Shown: one piece after another, positions 8,939-16,638 of the stretch | How the letters are laid out: every line of letters starts with the position of its first letter | Position numbering within the stretch: position 1 is the stretch's first letter | From: Halorubrum saccharovorum DSM 1137 | Lineage (GTDB): Archaea > Halobacteriota > Halobacteria > Halobacteriales > Haloferacaceae | DNA length: 50,508 nt | Direction: 5' to 3' | NCBI RefSeq assembly: GCF_000337915.1 | Contig: NZ_AOJE01000069.1 | Span: 17,625 to 68,132, forward strand | Translations under genes and position numbers: made by a program | The notes under the pieces: generated by a model | What the model was told of the DNA's origin: nothing | The model's input: only the letters and a program-made list of their open reading frames with translations | Databases searched by the model: none

Positions 8939-8959
8939 ACCAGCAAGTATTACTGGTAT
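8937..8959 (-). promoter_or_regulatory. inverted repeat at start of the 117-aa gene (operator candidate)
   Basis: ATACCAG (8937-8943) and CTGGTAT (8953-8959) are perfect 7-bp arms around a 9-nt spacer. The dyad runs from the first bases of the start codon up to the TATA-like TTTACA on the minus strand. A protein bound here would block a leaderless promoter. Confidence 0.55.
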
Positions 8960-9073
8960 GTTGTAAATGTGCTCAGGTGGGTTCCTACCGACCGATCCGG
9001 CGGGATTAGAGCGTGTTGACGGGCGAGGTGTCCGACCGGTGGGTTCCGGCCGGACGCGTCGCCGACGCGGGAC

Positions 9074-9676
9074 TCAGATCGGCAACTCCGCGTCCGCCCC
9101 GACGACCCGATCGACCTCCTCGGGCGCGCGCCAGTCGGTCGTCCGTTCCAAAAGCTGCACGACCATCCGACCGGTCGCTCCCCAGACGGTGTAGCCGTCG
9201 ACGTGGAAGAAGTGAACGCGGTGGTCGCCGTACTCCGGGTGGCCGACGCGACGCTCAGACTCGTAGTTCGCGGGGTCGGTCAGCCCGCTGACGGAGAGGA
9301 CGGCCACTTCCGCGACCTCCGACTCGTCGGGGACGTACTCGCGATCGGGTGCGACGCCGACGAACGGCCGGATCCGGTAGGCGGAGGAGGTTCGGGTGTC
9401 GTCGAGCCGTCCGACCACGTCGACCTCGACGGGTCGCATCCCGACCTCCTCGTCGGCCTCGCGGAGCGCGGTGTCGGTCAGGGTGCGGTCGATCGGCTCG
9501 CGGCCGCCGCCGGGGAAGCTCATCTGTCCGGGGTGTCTCCCGAGGTGGGCCGCGCGCTTGGTGAACAGCAGGTGGGCCTCGCCGCCGCGCTCGATGACAG
9601 GTGCCAACACGGCGGCCTCGCGGCGCGTCCGAGTCACCTCCTCGGGCGTGTGCCGGCGGAGCCCCGTCAGGTCCAT
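9074..9676 (-). CDS. Nudix hydrolase, CoA-diphosphatase type
   Basis: A 200-residue Nudix enzyme. Upstream of the Nudix box is the CoA pyrophosphatase-type signature (LLFTKRAAHLGRHPGQMSFP), followed by GGGREPID and TALREADEEVGM, which supply the REx2EE metal-binding residues. The likely reaction is hydrolysis of CoA or related nucleotides to phosphopantetheine and 3',5'-ADP. That substrate assignment rests on the subtype signature only. ATG 9676 gives the family length, and a longer in-frame extension to 9829 would run into the proS start region. Confidence 0.87.
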   Translation of the reverse strand: MDLTGLRRHTPEEVTRTRREAAVLAPVIERGGEAHLLFTKRAAHLGRHPGQMSFPGGGREPIDRTLTDTALREADEEVGMRPVEVDVVGRLDDTRTSSAYRIRPFVGVAPDREYVPDESEVAEVAVLSVSGLTDPANYESERRVGHPEYGDHRVHFFHVDGYTVWGATGRMVVQLLERTTDWRAPEEVDRVVGADAELPI

Positions 9677-9828
9677 GTCGGGAGTAGACGCTCGGACGGG
9701 GTTAACGTTTCTCCGCGTTCCGGCGATCCGAAACGACTCGGTGGATGACCGAGACGGCGGCGTCGAGTTCGGGACGCGGCCGCACGGCTTCGGACGTTTT
9801 AAGCCCGCGACCAACCCTTCACAGGACA

Positions 9829-11304
9829 ATGAGCGACGACGACCAGGAGCTCGGCATTACCGAGTCCAAGTCACACAACACCGGCGAGTGGTACGCCGAG
9901 GTCGTACAGAAGGCGGGGCTGGCGGACTACGGCCCCGAGGGGATGAGCGGGTTCATCGTCACCCGCCCCCGCGCGTACGCGGTGTGGGAGCGGCTACAGG
10001 GGTTCCTCGACGCGAAGTTCAAGGACACCGGCGTCCAGAACGCCTACTTCCCGCTGTTCATCCCCGAGTCGTACCTCGAACGAGAGAAGGACATCGTCGA
10101 GGGGTTCGACCCCGAAGTCGCGTGGGTGACCGAGGCGGGCAACAAGGAGCTCGAAGAGCGGCTCGCCGTCCGGCCCACCTCCGAGTCGATCATCACTCCG
10201 TACATCAGCCAGTGGGTGCGGAGCCACCGCGACCTCCCGCTGCGCGTGAACCAGTGGTGTTCGGTCGTGCGCTGGGAGGCGACGGAGACGAAGCCGTTCT
10301 TCCGCACGAAGGAGTTCCTCTGGCAGGAGGGCCACACCGCCCACGCGACGAGCGAGGACGCGTGGGAGGAGACGATGACGCGGCTCGACCAGTACGAGTC
10401 GGTTTACGAGGACCTGCTGGCGATGCCCGTGCTGAAGGGGCAAAAGCCCGACCACGACAAGTTCCCCGGCGCGGACACGACGGCGACCGTCGAGGCGCTG
10501 ATGCCCGACGGCAAGTCGGTGCAGGCCGGCACCTCCCACCACCTCGGCCAGTCGTTCGCCGAGGCGTTCGACATCACGTACTCCGACGAGGACGAGGAGG
10601 AGCGGCTCGCGCACACCACCTCGTGGGGGCTCTCGTGGCGCGCACTCGGCGCGCTGATCATGACCCACTCCGACGAGCAGGGGCTCGTGCTCCCGCCCGG
10701 CGTCGCCCCCGAGCAGGTCGCCGTCGTCCCGATCTGGCAGGAGGACACGAAAGACGAGGTGCTGGAGTACGCTCGGGGCGTCGCTGACGACCTCGACGAC
10801 GCGGGGATCCGCGTCGAACTCGACGACCGCGACGGGCGCAACCCCGGGTTCAAGTTCAACGAGCACGAGCTCAACGGCGTCCCCCTTCGGATCGAGATCG
10901 GCCCTCACGAGGTCGAGGACGGCGAGCTCACCCTCGTCCACCGACCCGACGGCGAGAGCGTCGTCGAGGGGCGCGACGGCGTCGTCGAGACGGTCTGTGA
11001 CCACTTCGACGAGGTGTACGCGAAGCTGTACGCCGCCGCCGAGGAGACCCTCGACGGCGAGGTGCGCGAGGCGGACGACCGCGCCGACATCCTCGGCACG
11101 CTCGGCCAGCACGGCGGCTACGTGAAGGCCCCGTGGTGCGGCGACGAGGAGTGCGAGGAGCCGATCAAGGAGCCGATGGCCGCCGAGATCGTGATGGTCC
11201 CGTTCGAGGACGACGACCCCCTCGTCGAGACGGACCACGACGAGACCTGCGCGATCTGCGACGACGACGCCGAGCGGACGGCGTACTTCGCGAAGTCGTA
11301 CTGA
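9829..11304 (+). CDS. proS: prolyl-tRNA synthetase (archaeal/eukaryal type)
   Basis: A 491-residue class II aminoacyl-tRNA synthetase that charges tRNA-Pro. Motif 2 (RWEATETKPFFRTKEFLWQEGHTAH) and motif 3 (SWGLSWRALGALIMTHSDEQGLVLPP) are visible, followed by the anticodon-binding domain. The C-terminal zinc domain has CGDEEC and CAIC and ends in the conserved AYFAKSY. It lacks the bacterial editing insertion, so it is the short archaeal form. A GTTTTAA box (9796-9802) about 30 nt before the ATG points to a leaderless transcript and fixes the start at 9829. Confidence 0.97.
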   Translation: MSDDDQELGITESKSHNTGEWYAEVVQKAGLADYGPEGMSGFIVTRPRAYAVWERLQGFLDAKFKDTGVQNAYFPLFIPESYLEREKDIVEGFDPEVAWVTEAGNKELEERLAVRPTSESIITPYISQWVRSHRDLPLRVNQWCSVVRWEATETKPFFRTKEFLWQEGHTAHATSEDAWEETMTRLDQYESVYEDLLAMPVLKGQKPDHDKFPGADTTATVEALMPDGKSVQAGTSHHLGQSFAEAFDITYSDEDEEERLAHTTSWGLSWRALGALIMTHSDEQGLVLPPGVAPEQVAVVPIWQEDTKDEVLEYARGVADDLDDAGIRVELDDRDGRNPGFKFNEHELNGVPLRIEIGPHEVEDGELTLVHRPDGESVVEGRDGVVETVCDHFDEVYAKLYAAAEETLDGEVREADDRADILGTLGQHGGYVKAPWCGDEECEEPIKEPMAAEIVMVPFEDDDPLVETDHDETCAICDDDAERTAYFAKSY

Positions 11305-11395
11305 ACCGGGGGCGTCGACGCGGTCGCACCCGCTCCCCCCCATCTCGCCGCCGTCCCCCGTTTAATCCGCGTTGATCCGGCTTAACGGAGATCGG

Positions 11396-11403
11396 TTTAT
11401 ATA
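11396..11403 (+). promoter_or_regulatory. TATA box of the exported coiled-coil protein
   Basis: TTTATATA sits 26-33 nt before the ATG at 11429. It lies inside the longer in-frame extension (ATT/ATG-like start near 11372), which argues for the shorter, leaderless start. Confidence 0.7.
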
Positions 11404-11428
11404 CGGATACGTCGCGTACCGTCAGGTG

Positions 11429-12586
11429 ATGAACCGAGGGATCGCGCTCATCGCCGTCGCGGTCGTGCTCGTCGGCGTCGCCGGGATCGCCGCGGCCGGC
11501 CCCGTCGGGACGGCCGTCGCCCAGGACGACCCACTGGCGACGAACGAGACGAGCGAGGGTAACGAGACGACGAACGGGACCGACATCAGCCCCGGCGAGC
11601 GCCTCTCCGGCGTGCTCGGCGTCCAGCGCGCCGAGATAGCCGGCGAGGTCGACTCGCGGGCGTTCGAGGTCGCGCTCAACCGAACGAAGAGCCCCGAGGA
11701 GCGGGCCGAGCTGGTCGCCGAGCGGCTGAACGGGACCGAGGAGCGGCTGACCGATATCGAGCGGCGCCAGCGCGAGCTCCGCGAGCTCCGCGCCGCCGGC
11801 GAGCTGACTCAGGGCGAGTTCGCCGCGCGGATGGCGGAGACGGGCGCTCGCGCCGAGACGGTCGAACGCGAGGCGAACCGGAGCGCCACCGTCGCCCGCG
11901 AGCTCCCGGAGGCCGCGAGGGAGAACCGCGGGCTCGACGAGGCGCGGCTCGACGCACTCCGCGAGCGAGCGAGCGAGGCGGGCGGCCCGGAGGTCGCGGC
12001 CATCGCCCGCGGCGTCGCCGGCAACGATGTGGGCGGTCCGCTGGCGTCCGCCGGACGCGGACCGCCGGAGGGCGTGGGCGGCGGTGAGGGCCCCGAGAGA
12101 GGGGGCGGACCGGGCGCCGGCGGCGGACCTGGCGCCGGCGACGGATCGGGCGCCGGCGACGGACCGGGAGCGGGTGACACTCCGGGAGCGGGTGATGGAC
12201 CACCCCGTAACGGAACGCCAGGTAACGTGTCACACGGTGGCGGGCCACCGGACCGCGACGCCGGAAACGCCGCGAACGCGAGCGACGGCGCCGACCGGGG
12301 GACCGGAGCCGACGCGGGGGACTCGACGCCTCCGCGAGACGGCCCGTCCCCGCCCGCTGGCGGCGACCGGGACGACTCCCCGGGAGCGGGCGATGATGAC
12401 GGTCCGGGAGCGGGCGACGGTGACGGTCCGGGAGCGGGCGACGGTGACGGTCCGGAAGCGGGCGACGGTGACCGCCTCGACGCCAACGCCGCGAACGCCG
12501 TCGACGCGGTCGCGGAGCGGCTCGCCGAACCGGTGACGGACGGTGCCGACCTCGTCCGACGGATCGTCGGCGGTATCGATGGATAG
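11429..12586 (+). CDS. exported coiled-coil protein with Gly/Asp repeat tail (DUF7096-like)
   Basis: A 385-residue protein with a Sec-type signal (MNRGIALIAVAVVLVGVAGIAAAG, cleaved near AVAQ). It is followed by Asn/Thr sequons, a 150-residue Glu/Arg-rich helical region (about 50-200) and a long low-complexity tail of GAGDG(D/S)GP units. The tail includes three near-identical 24-bp DNA repeats at 12401-12472. I recall the helical part as the haloarchaeal DUF7096, but this needs a profile search. The neighbour 110 bp downstream is a membrane-anchored winged-helix protein, and the two are probably a functional pair. Function is unknown, possibly extracellular sensing. Confidence 0.8.
   Translation: MNRGIALIAVAVVLVGVAGIAAAGPVGTAVAQDDPLATNETSEGNETTNGTDISPGERLSGVLGVQRAEIAGEVDSRAFEVALNRTKSPEERAELVAERLNGTEERLTDIERRQRELRELRAAGELTQGEFAARMAETGARAETVEREANRSATVARELPEAARENRGLDEARLDALRERASEAGGPEVAAIARGVAGNDVGGPLASAGRGPPEGVGGGEGPERGGGPGAGGGPGAGDGSGAGDGPGAGDTPGAGDGPPRNGTPGNVSHGGGPPDRDAGNAANASDGADRGTGADAGDSTPPRDGPSPPAGGDRDDSPGAGDDDGPGAGDGDGPGAGDGDGPEAGDGDRLDANAANAVDAVAERLAEPVTDGADLVRRIVGGIDG
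12401..12472 (+). repeat. 24-bp coding repeat, 3 copies
   Basis: GGTCCGGGAGCGGGCGACGG followed by TGAC occurs at 12401-12424 and 12425-12448, and with one mismatch at 12449-12472. It encodes GPGAGDGD units in the tail of the exported protein, so slippage would change tail length without shifting the frame. Confidence 0.9.
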
Positions 12587-12668
12587 GCCGGGATCAGCCG
12601 GGCCGGACCGCGGGGCGGCCGCGAGCGGTCCGAGTGCGACTCGGCATCACTCGGTAGATGGGAAGCGA

Positions 12669-12674
12669 TTTATC
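12669..12674 (+). promoter_or_regulatory. TATA-like box placing a GTG start
   Basis: TTTATC is centred about 26 nt before GTG 12697 and lies downstream of the in-frame ATG at 12658. The ATG would therefore be outside the transcript, and the leaderless GTG is the better start. Confidence 0.6.
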
Positions 12675-12696
12675 CGTGCCTCGTAACTGTCCGTTC

Positions 12697-13920
12697 GTGC
12701 AGCGAACGGTGCTCCTTCTGGTCGTCATCGCGCTCGCCGCCGGCGCCGGCCTCGCGTCGACCGGGGCGGCACAGGGCGGCGCGGGCCTCCCGGCCGGCGG
12801 CTTCGACCAGATGGACGTCGATCCGGACGACATCCTGATCGAGGTCTCCGTCGAGCCCGACGGCGACGCGGTTTGGGAGACGCAGTATCGGGTCCAACTC
12901 GCGAGCGACGACGAGGAACAGGCCTTCGAGGAGCTCAGCGCCGACGTGGGGGCGAACCCGGACGCGTACACGAGGCGGTTCGGCGACCGGATGCGCGCGA
13001 CGGCCGGCGCCGCCGAGAACGCGACGGGTCGCGAGATGAACGTCACGAACGTCACGGTGACCGCCGAGCGGCGCGAGCTCCCGCAGTCGTACGGCGTGCT
13101 CACCTACCGGTTCGAGTGGAGCAACTTCGCGGCCGTCGACGGCGACCGGCTCGTCGTCGGCGACGCGATCGACGCGCTGTTCCTCGACGAGGCCTCGTCG
13201 CTCATCGTCTCGTGGGAGGACGGCTACCGGCTCGGCGACGCCTCGCCGTCGCCGACCGAGACCCGCGACAGCGCGGTCGTCTGGCAGGGCCCGGTCGACT
13301 TCACGGAGGGGCAACCGCGCGTGGCCATCGAGCCCGAGGGGCGCTCCGACGGGCCGATCCTGTTCGTCGCGCTCGGTCTACTCGTGGCGGTCGTCGCGGC
13401 GATCGGATACCGGCGCCGTCCGTGGGAGGGCTCGGCGCCCGATCAACCGTCGGAGGGACCGGCCGCGACCGGCGGCGAGCCCGCCGCGGATCCCGGCGAC
13501 ACGGGGGCCGCGGAGAGCGCGGCACCCCCGACGAGCGGCACTGCCGACGGGGAAGGCGGATCCGGCGGGCCAGCGGGCGGATCCGAGGGCGACGCGGGCG
13601 GGGAAGGCGACGACGGCGGAGACGGGGACGAGCGCTCCGACTCGGCGCCGCAGATCGACGAGGACCTGTTGAGCAACGAAGAGCAGGTGCTCCGCCTCGT
13701 CGAGGCCAACGGCGGCCGGATGAAGCAGAAGCGGGTCGCCGAGGAGCTCGACTGGACCGCCGCCAAGACGAGTCAGGTCGTGACCGGGCTCCGCGACGAG
13801 GGCGACCTCGACGGGTTCCGGCTCGGGCGGGAGAACGTCCTCTCGCTGCCCGACTACGACGCGACGGCGGACAACGGCGGGGCGGACGACGACGAGGCGG
13901 ACGACGACGACGAGGAGTGA
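12697..13920 (+). CDS. membrane-anchored winged-helix regulator (DUF7345/DUF7343-like)
   Basis: A 407-residue protein with an N-terminal signal or anchor (QRTVLLLVVIALAAGAGLAS). It has an extracytoplasmic beta-rich domain (about 35-215), one transmembrane helix (ILFVALGLLVAVVAAIGY, about 225-243) and a disordered Gly/Ala/Asp linker. The C-terminal winged helix (about 330-392) includes EEQVLRLVEANGGRMKQKRV and a recognition-helix-like TAAKTSQVVTGL. The topology is that of a one-component transmembrane regulator, with the sensor outside and DNA binding inside. GTG 12697 was chosen because of the TATA box position. It pairs with the exported protein upstream. The DUF names are from memory. Confidence 0.82.
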   Translation: MQRTVLLLVVIALAAGAGLASTGAAQGGAGLPAGGFDQMDVDPDDILIEVSVEPDGDAVWETQYRVQLASDDEEQAFEELSADVGANPDAYTRRFGDRMRATAGAAENATGREMNVTNVTVTAERRELPQSYGVLTYRFEWSNFAAVDGDRLVVGDAIDALFLDEASSLIVSWEDGYRLGDASPSPTETRDSAVVWQGPVDFTEGQPRVAIEPEGRSDGPILFVALGLLVAVVAAIGYRRRPWEGSAPDQPSEGPAATGGEPAADPGDTGAAESAAPPTSGTADGEGGSGGPAGGSEGDAGGEGDDGGDGDERSDSAPQIDEDLLSNEEQVLRLVEANGGRMKQKRVAEELDWTAAKTSQVVTGLRDEGDLDGFRLGRENVLSLPDYDATADNGGADDDEADDDDEE

Positions 13921-13932
13921 CGCCCGCCCTCG

Positions 13933-14064
13933 TTACAGGTCCCGCGACCGACCGAGGTGTCGAAGCTCGCCGCCGCACTCGCAGGTGCCGCCCCTCTCGT
14001 AGCGCTCGCCGCATTCGAAACACTCGTACAGTTCTCGCCCGGTGTGTTCTGATTCTGGTCGCAT
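13933..14064 (-). CDS. 43-aa zinc-ribbon (rubrerythrin-like) protein
   Basis: A tiny protein with two Cys pairs: CFEC, then CEC after GERYERGGT, with a GGELRHLG ending. This is the haloarchaeal rubrerythrin-like zinc-ribbon type, and the window holds two relatives (23966 and 36911). Such proteins probably bind one zinc or iron, and their role is unknown. The ATG at 14064 follows an AT-rich promoter region containing a perfect TATTAG-CC-CTAATA palindrome. Its stop lies 12 bp from the end of the winged-helix gene, so the two are convergent. Confidence 0.75.
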   Translation of the reverse strand: MRPESEHTGRELYECFECGERYERGGTCECGGELRHLGRSRDL

Positions 14065-14093
14065 ACTGTGTGAATTGTTACCGATGGGTGTAG

Positions 14094-14107
14094 TATTAGC
14101 CCTAATA
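14094..14107 (-). promoter_or_regulatory. palindrome over the zinc-ribbon promoter
   Basis: TATTAG-CC-CTAATA is a perfect 6-bp inverted repeat. It overlaps the TATA-like TAATAC about 30 nt upstream of the minus-strand start at 14064 and is a candidate operator. Confidence 0.45.
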
Positions 14108-14142
14108 TTCTTTACAGTGTATAATCCAAGGAGGAGCGTCCT

Positions 14143-14202
14143 GTGAACGAACGATCGGTTCGGCGGGGAACGAGCGTGAACGGCCTCTGGCATAGCGATT
14201 AG
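14143..14202 (+). CDS. possible 19-aa leader peptide
   Basis: GTG 14143 opens a 19-codon frame (MNERSVRRGTSVNGLWHSD) ending TAG at 14200-14202. It is preceded at 14128-14135 by AAGGAGGA, a full Shine-Dalgarno match at 7 nt spacing. Such matches are rare in a genome dominated by leaderless starts. It lies 41 bp before the cyclic-DPG synthetase homologue on the same strand. TATAAT at 14120-14125 is too close to be its archaeal TATA box. It may be a leader peptide or chance. Confidence 0.3.
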   Translation: MNERSVRRGTSVNGLWHSD

Positions 14203-14243
14203 GGGAAACTCACTTTCACGCGGCGGTTCAACGCGATGCCGAG

Positions 14244-15569
14244 ATGCGCGTCCTAATTATGGGTGCGGCGGGGCGAGACTACCACGACTTCCTGACCGTC
14301 TTCGAGGACCGTGAGGACGCCGAGGTCGTCGCCTTCACGCGGGCGCCCGGACAGAACCTCGGCGAACTCGGAGGCGTTGACCGGCGGTTCCCGAGCGCGC
14401 TCGCCGGCGAGGGGTATCCCGAGGGCATCCCGATCGAGCCGGAGGAGCGGCTCGCGGAACTGGTCGAGACCCACGACGTCGATCAGGTCGTGTTCTCCTA
14501 CTCCGACGTCTCTCACGAACACGTGATGCACGCCGCCTCCCGCGCCATGGCGGCGGGTGCGGACTTCCGGATCGTCGGGCCCGACGCGATGATGCTTGAG
14601 GCGTCCGTGCCGGTGCTCGCGGTCGACGCGGTCCGCACCGGCTGCGGCAAGTCGCAGGCCGCGGGCGCGTTCGCCGACGCGCTCGCGGACCGCGGCCACG
14701 CCGTCCGTCTCATTCGGGAGCCGATGCCCTACGGGGACCTCGTCGAGAACCGCGTCCAGCGGTTCGCCAGTCACGCGGACCTCGACGCCGCCGGCGTCAC
14801 CATCGAGGAACGGGAGGAGTACGAACAACACGTCGACGCCGGACACGTGGTCTTCGCGGGCGTCGACTACGAGGCCGTCCTCGACGCCGCCGAGGCCGAG
14901 GCGGACGTCATCGTCTGGGACGGCGGAAACAACGAACTGCCCTTCGTCCGACCGGACCTGCACGTCGTGCTCGCCGACCCGTTGCGGGCCGGCGACGAGA
15001 CGAGCTACCATCCCGGCGAGACGAATCTCCGACGGGCCGACTGCGTCCTCCTCAACAAGGAGAACACCGCCGACGCCGTCGCGCCCGTCGTCGAGAACGT
15101 CCGCGAGGTCAATCCCGACGCCGATATCCGTCACGCGGACTCGGTCGTGAGCGTCCCCGACCCGGACCGGATCGACGGCGCCCGCGTGCTCGCCGTCGAG
15201 GACGGCCCGACGCTCACGCACGGCGACGCGACCCGCGGCGCCGCCGCCGCCGCCGCCGAGACGTACGGCGCGGCGGCTCGCGTCGACCCGACTGACGCGG
15301 CGGTCGGGAGCATCGCGGAGGCGCTCGCGGAGTACGACCACCTCGACGGGGTCCTCCCCGCGATGGGGTACAGCGACGAGCAGATCCGCGACCTCGAAGC
15401 GACGATCGCGGGCGTCGACTGCGACCTCGTCCTCGCGGGGACCCCCCACGACCTCGCTCGCCAGGTCGACGTCGACGTCCCAGTCGTCGACGTCGGCTAC
15501 GACATCGACCTCCACGAGGGGTCGTTCGACGACCTGCTGGACCGGTACGACGACCGGCTCGGCCTCTGA
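14244..15569 (+). CDS. cyclic 2,3-diphosphoglycerate synthetase homologue
   Basis: A 441-residue P-loop NTPase-fold protein related to cyclic 2,3-diphosphoglycerate synthetase (CpgS). An N-terminal Rossmann-like part begins MRVLIMGAAGRDYHDF. A P-loop-like VRTGCGKSQAAGAF lies near residues 130-143, followed by VIVWDGGNNELPF and a C-terminal part with DLVLAGTPHDL. In methanogens the family makes the compatible solute cDPG. In haloarchaea, which rely on KCl, the substrate is unclear and the activity may differ. Carbamate kinase follows 76 bp downstream on the same strand, hinting at a shared acyl-phosphate or ATP-linked pathway. The ATG at 14244 begins the conserved VLIMGAAG. Confidence 0.82.
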   Translation: MRVLIMGAAGRDYHDFLTVFEDREDAEVVAFTRAPGQNLGELGGVDRRFPSALAGEGYPEGIPIEPEERLAELVETHDVDQVVFSYSDVSHEHVMHAASRAMAAGADFRIVGPDAMMLEASVPVLAVDAVRTGCGKSQAAGAFADALADRGHAVRLIREPMPYGDLVENRVQRFASHADLDAAGVTIEEREEYEQHVDAGHVVFAGVDYEAVLDAAEAEADVIVWDGGNNELPFVRPDLHVVLADPLRAGDETSYHPGETNLRRADCVLLNKENTADAVAPVVENVREVNPDADIRHADSVVSVPDPDRIDGARVLAVEDGPTLTHGDATRGAAAAAAETYGAAARVDPTDAAVGSIAEALAEYDHLDGVLPAMGYSDEQIRDLEATIAGVDCDLVLAGTPHDLARQVDVDVPVVDVGYDIDLHEGSFDDLLDRYDDRLGL

Positions 15570-15645
15570 CCGGCCAACACTCAGTCCGGAGCGCCGTTCG
15601 GCGATTTGCCCGCTGATTTTTGAGCGTCGACCGAGACGAACGCGT

Positions 15646-16623
15646 ATGCGAACAGCGATCGCGCTCGGCGGGAACGCCATCGCCAGCGAGAGCCCGGTCA
15701 CGGTCGCCCGGCAGAAGGCGCGGATCGGGGAGACGGTCGACGCCGTCGAGGCGCTCACCGACCGGGGACACGAGCTCGTGTTCACCCACGGTAACGGCCC
15801 GCAAGTCGGCCAGTCGTTGGTACAGCAGGCGACGGCGGACGCCCCCGAACGCCCGCTCCACGTGCTCGTCGCCGAGACCCAGGCGCAGATCGGCTATCTG
15901 ATCGCCGACCAGCTGGAGGGCGCGGTCGACGGGCGGATCGCGACCGTCGTGACCCGGGTGCGCGTCGACCCTGCCGATCCGGATTTCGACGACCCGTCGA
16001 AGCCGGTCGGCCCGTACTACACGGCGGCGGAAGCCGCGGAGAAGCCCTTCGAAACGGGAGAAGTCACGACGCCCGACGGCGATCGAGCGTACCGGCGGCT
16101 GGTCCCCTCGCCCGAACCGACGGCGGTGCTCGAGACCGACGCGATCCGAGCCCTCGTCGACGGGGGATCGACGGTCGTCTGCGGCGGCGGTGGCGGCGTT
16201 CCGGTCGTCGACGACGGCGGCGATGCGGTCGTCCGCGACAGAGGGGGAGATGGGGTCGTCGGCCACGGAGACGGCGACGGGGTCGTCCGCGACGGAGACG
16301 GGGTCGACGCCGTCGTCGACAAAGACCGCACGACGCGGCTCGTCGCTTCGGCGGTCGACGCGGAGTGTCTGGTGATGGCGACGGACGTCGAGTACGCGTA
16401 CCGCGACTTCGGGACCGACGACCAGCGACCGATCCGGGAGACGGACGCCGCGTCGCTCCGGGTCGCTCTCGAGAAAGGCGAGTTCGCCGCGGGGAGCATG
16501 CGACCGAAGATCGAGGCGTGTCTGGCGTTCCTCGACGACGGCGGTGAGCGAGCGGTCATCACGACCCCCGACGAGATCGACGCCGCCGTCGCCGGGGACG
16601 CCGGGACGCAGATCCGCCCCTGA
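15646..16623 (+). CDS. arcC: carbamate kinase with expanded loop
   Basis: A 325-residue carbamate kinase, which makes ATP and carbamate from carbamoyl phosphate and ADP, usually in the arginine deiminase pathway. Family motifs are ALGGNAI, FTHGNGPQVGQ, VGPYYT, the CGGGGGVPVV block and AVVDKDRTTRLVA, and it ends with MRPKIEACLAFL. Between GGVPVV and AVVDKD there are about 25 extra residues of imperfect Asp/Gly/Val/Arg repeats (roughly residues 187-222) where typical enzymes have about 10. ArcA and ArcB are not in the window. It is downstream of the cDPG synthetase homologue, probably co-transcribed. Confidence 0.92.
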   Translation: MRTAIALGGNAIASESPVTVARQKARIGETVDAVEALTDRGHELVFTHGNGPQVGQSLVQQATADAPERPLHVLVAETQAQIGYLIADQLEGAVDGRIATVVTRVRVDPADPDFDDPSKPVGPYYTAAEAAEKPFETGEVTTPDGDRAYRRLVPSPEPTAVLETDAIRALVDGGSTVVCGGGGGVPVVDDGGDAVVRDRGGDGVVGHGDGDGVVRDGDGVDAVVDKDRTTRLVASAVDAECLVMATDVEYAYRDFGTDDQRPIRETDAASLRVALEKGEFAAGSMRPKIEACLAFLDDGGERAVITTPDEIDAAVAGDAGTQIRP

Positions 16624-16638
16624 CGGAGGTCTCGACCG

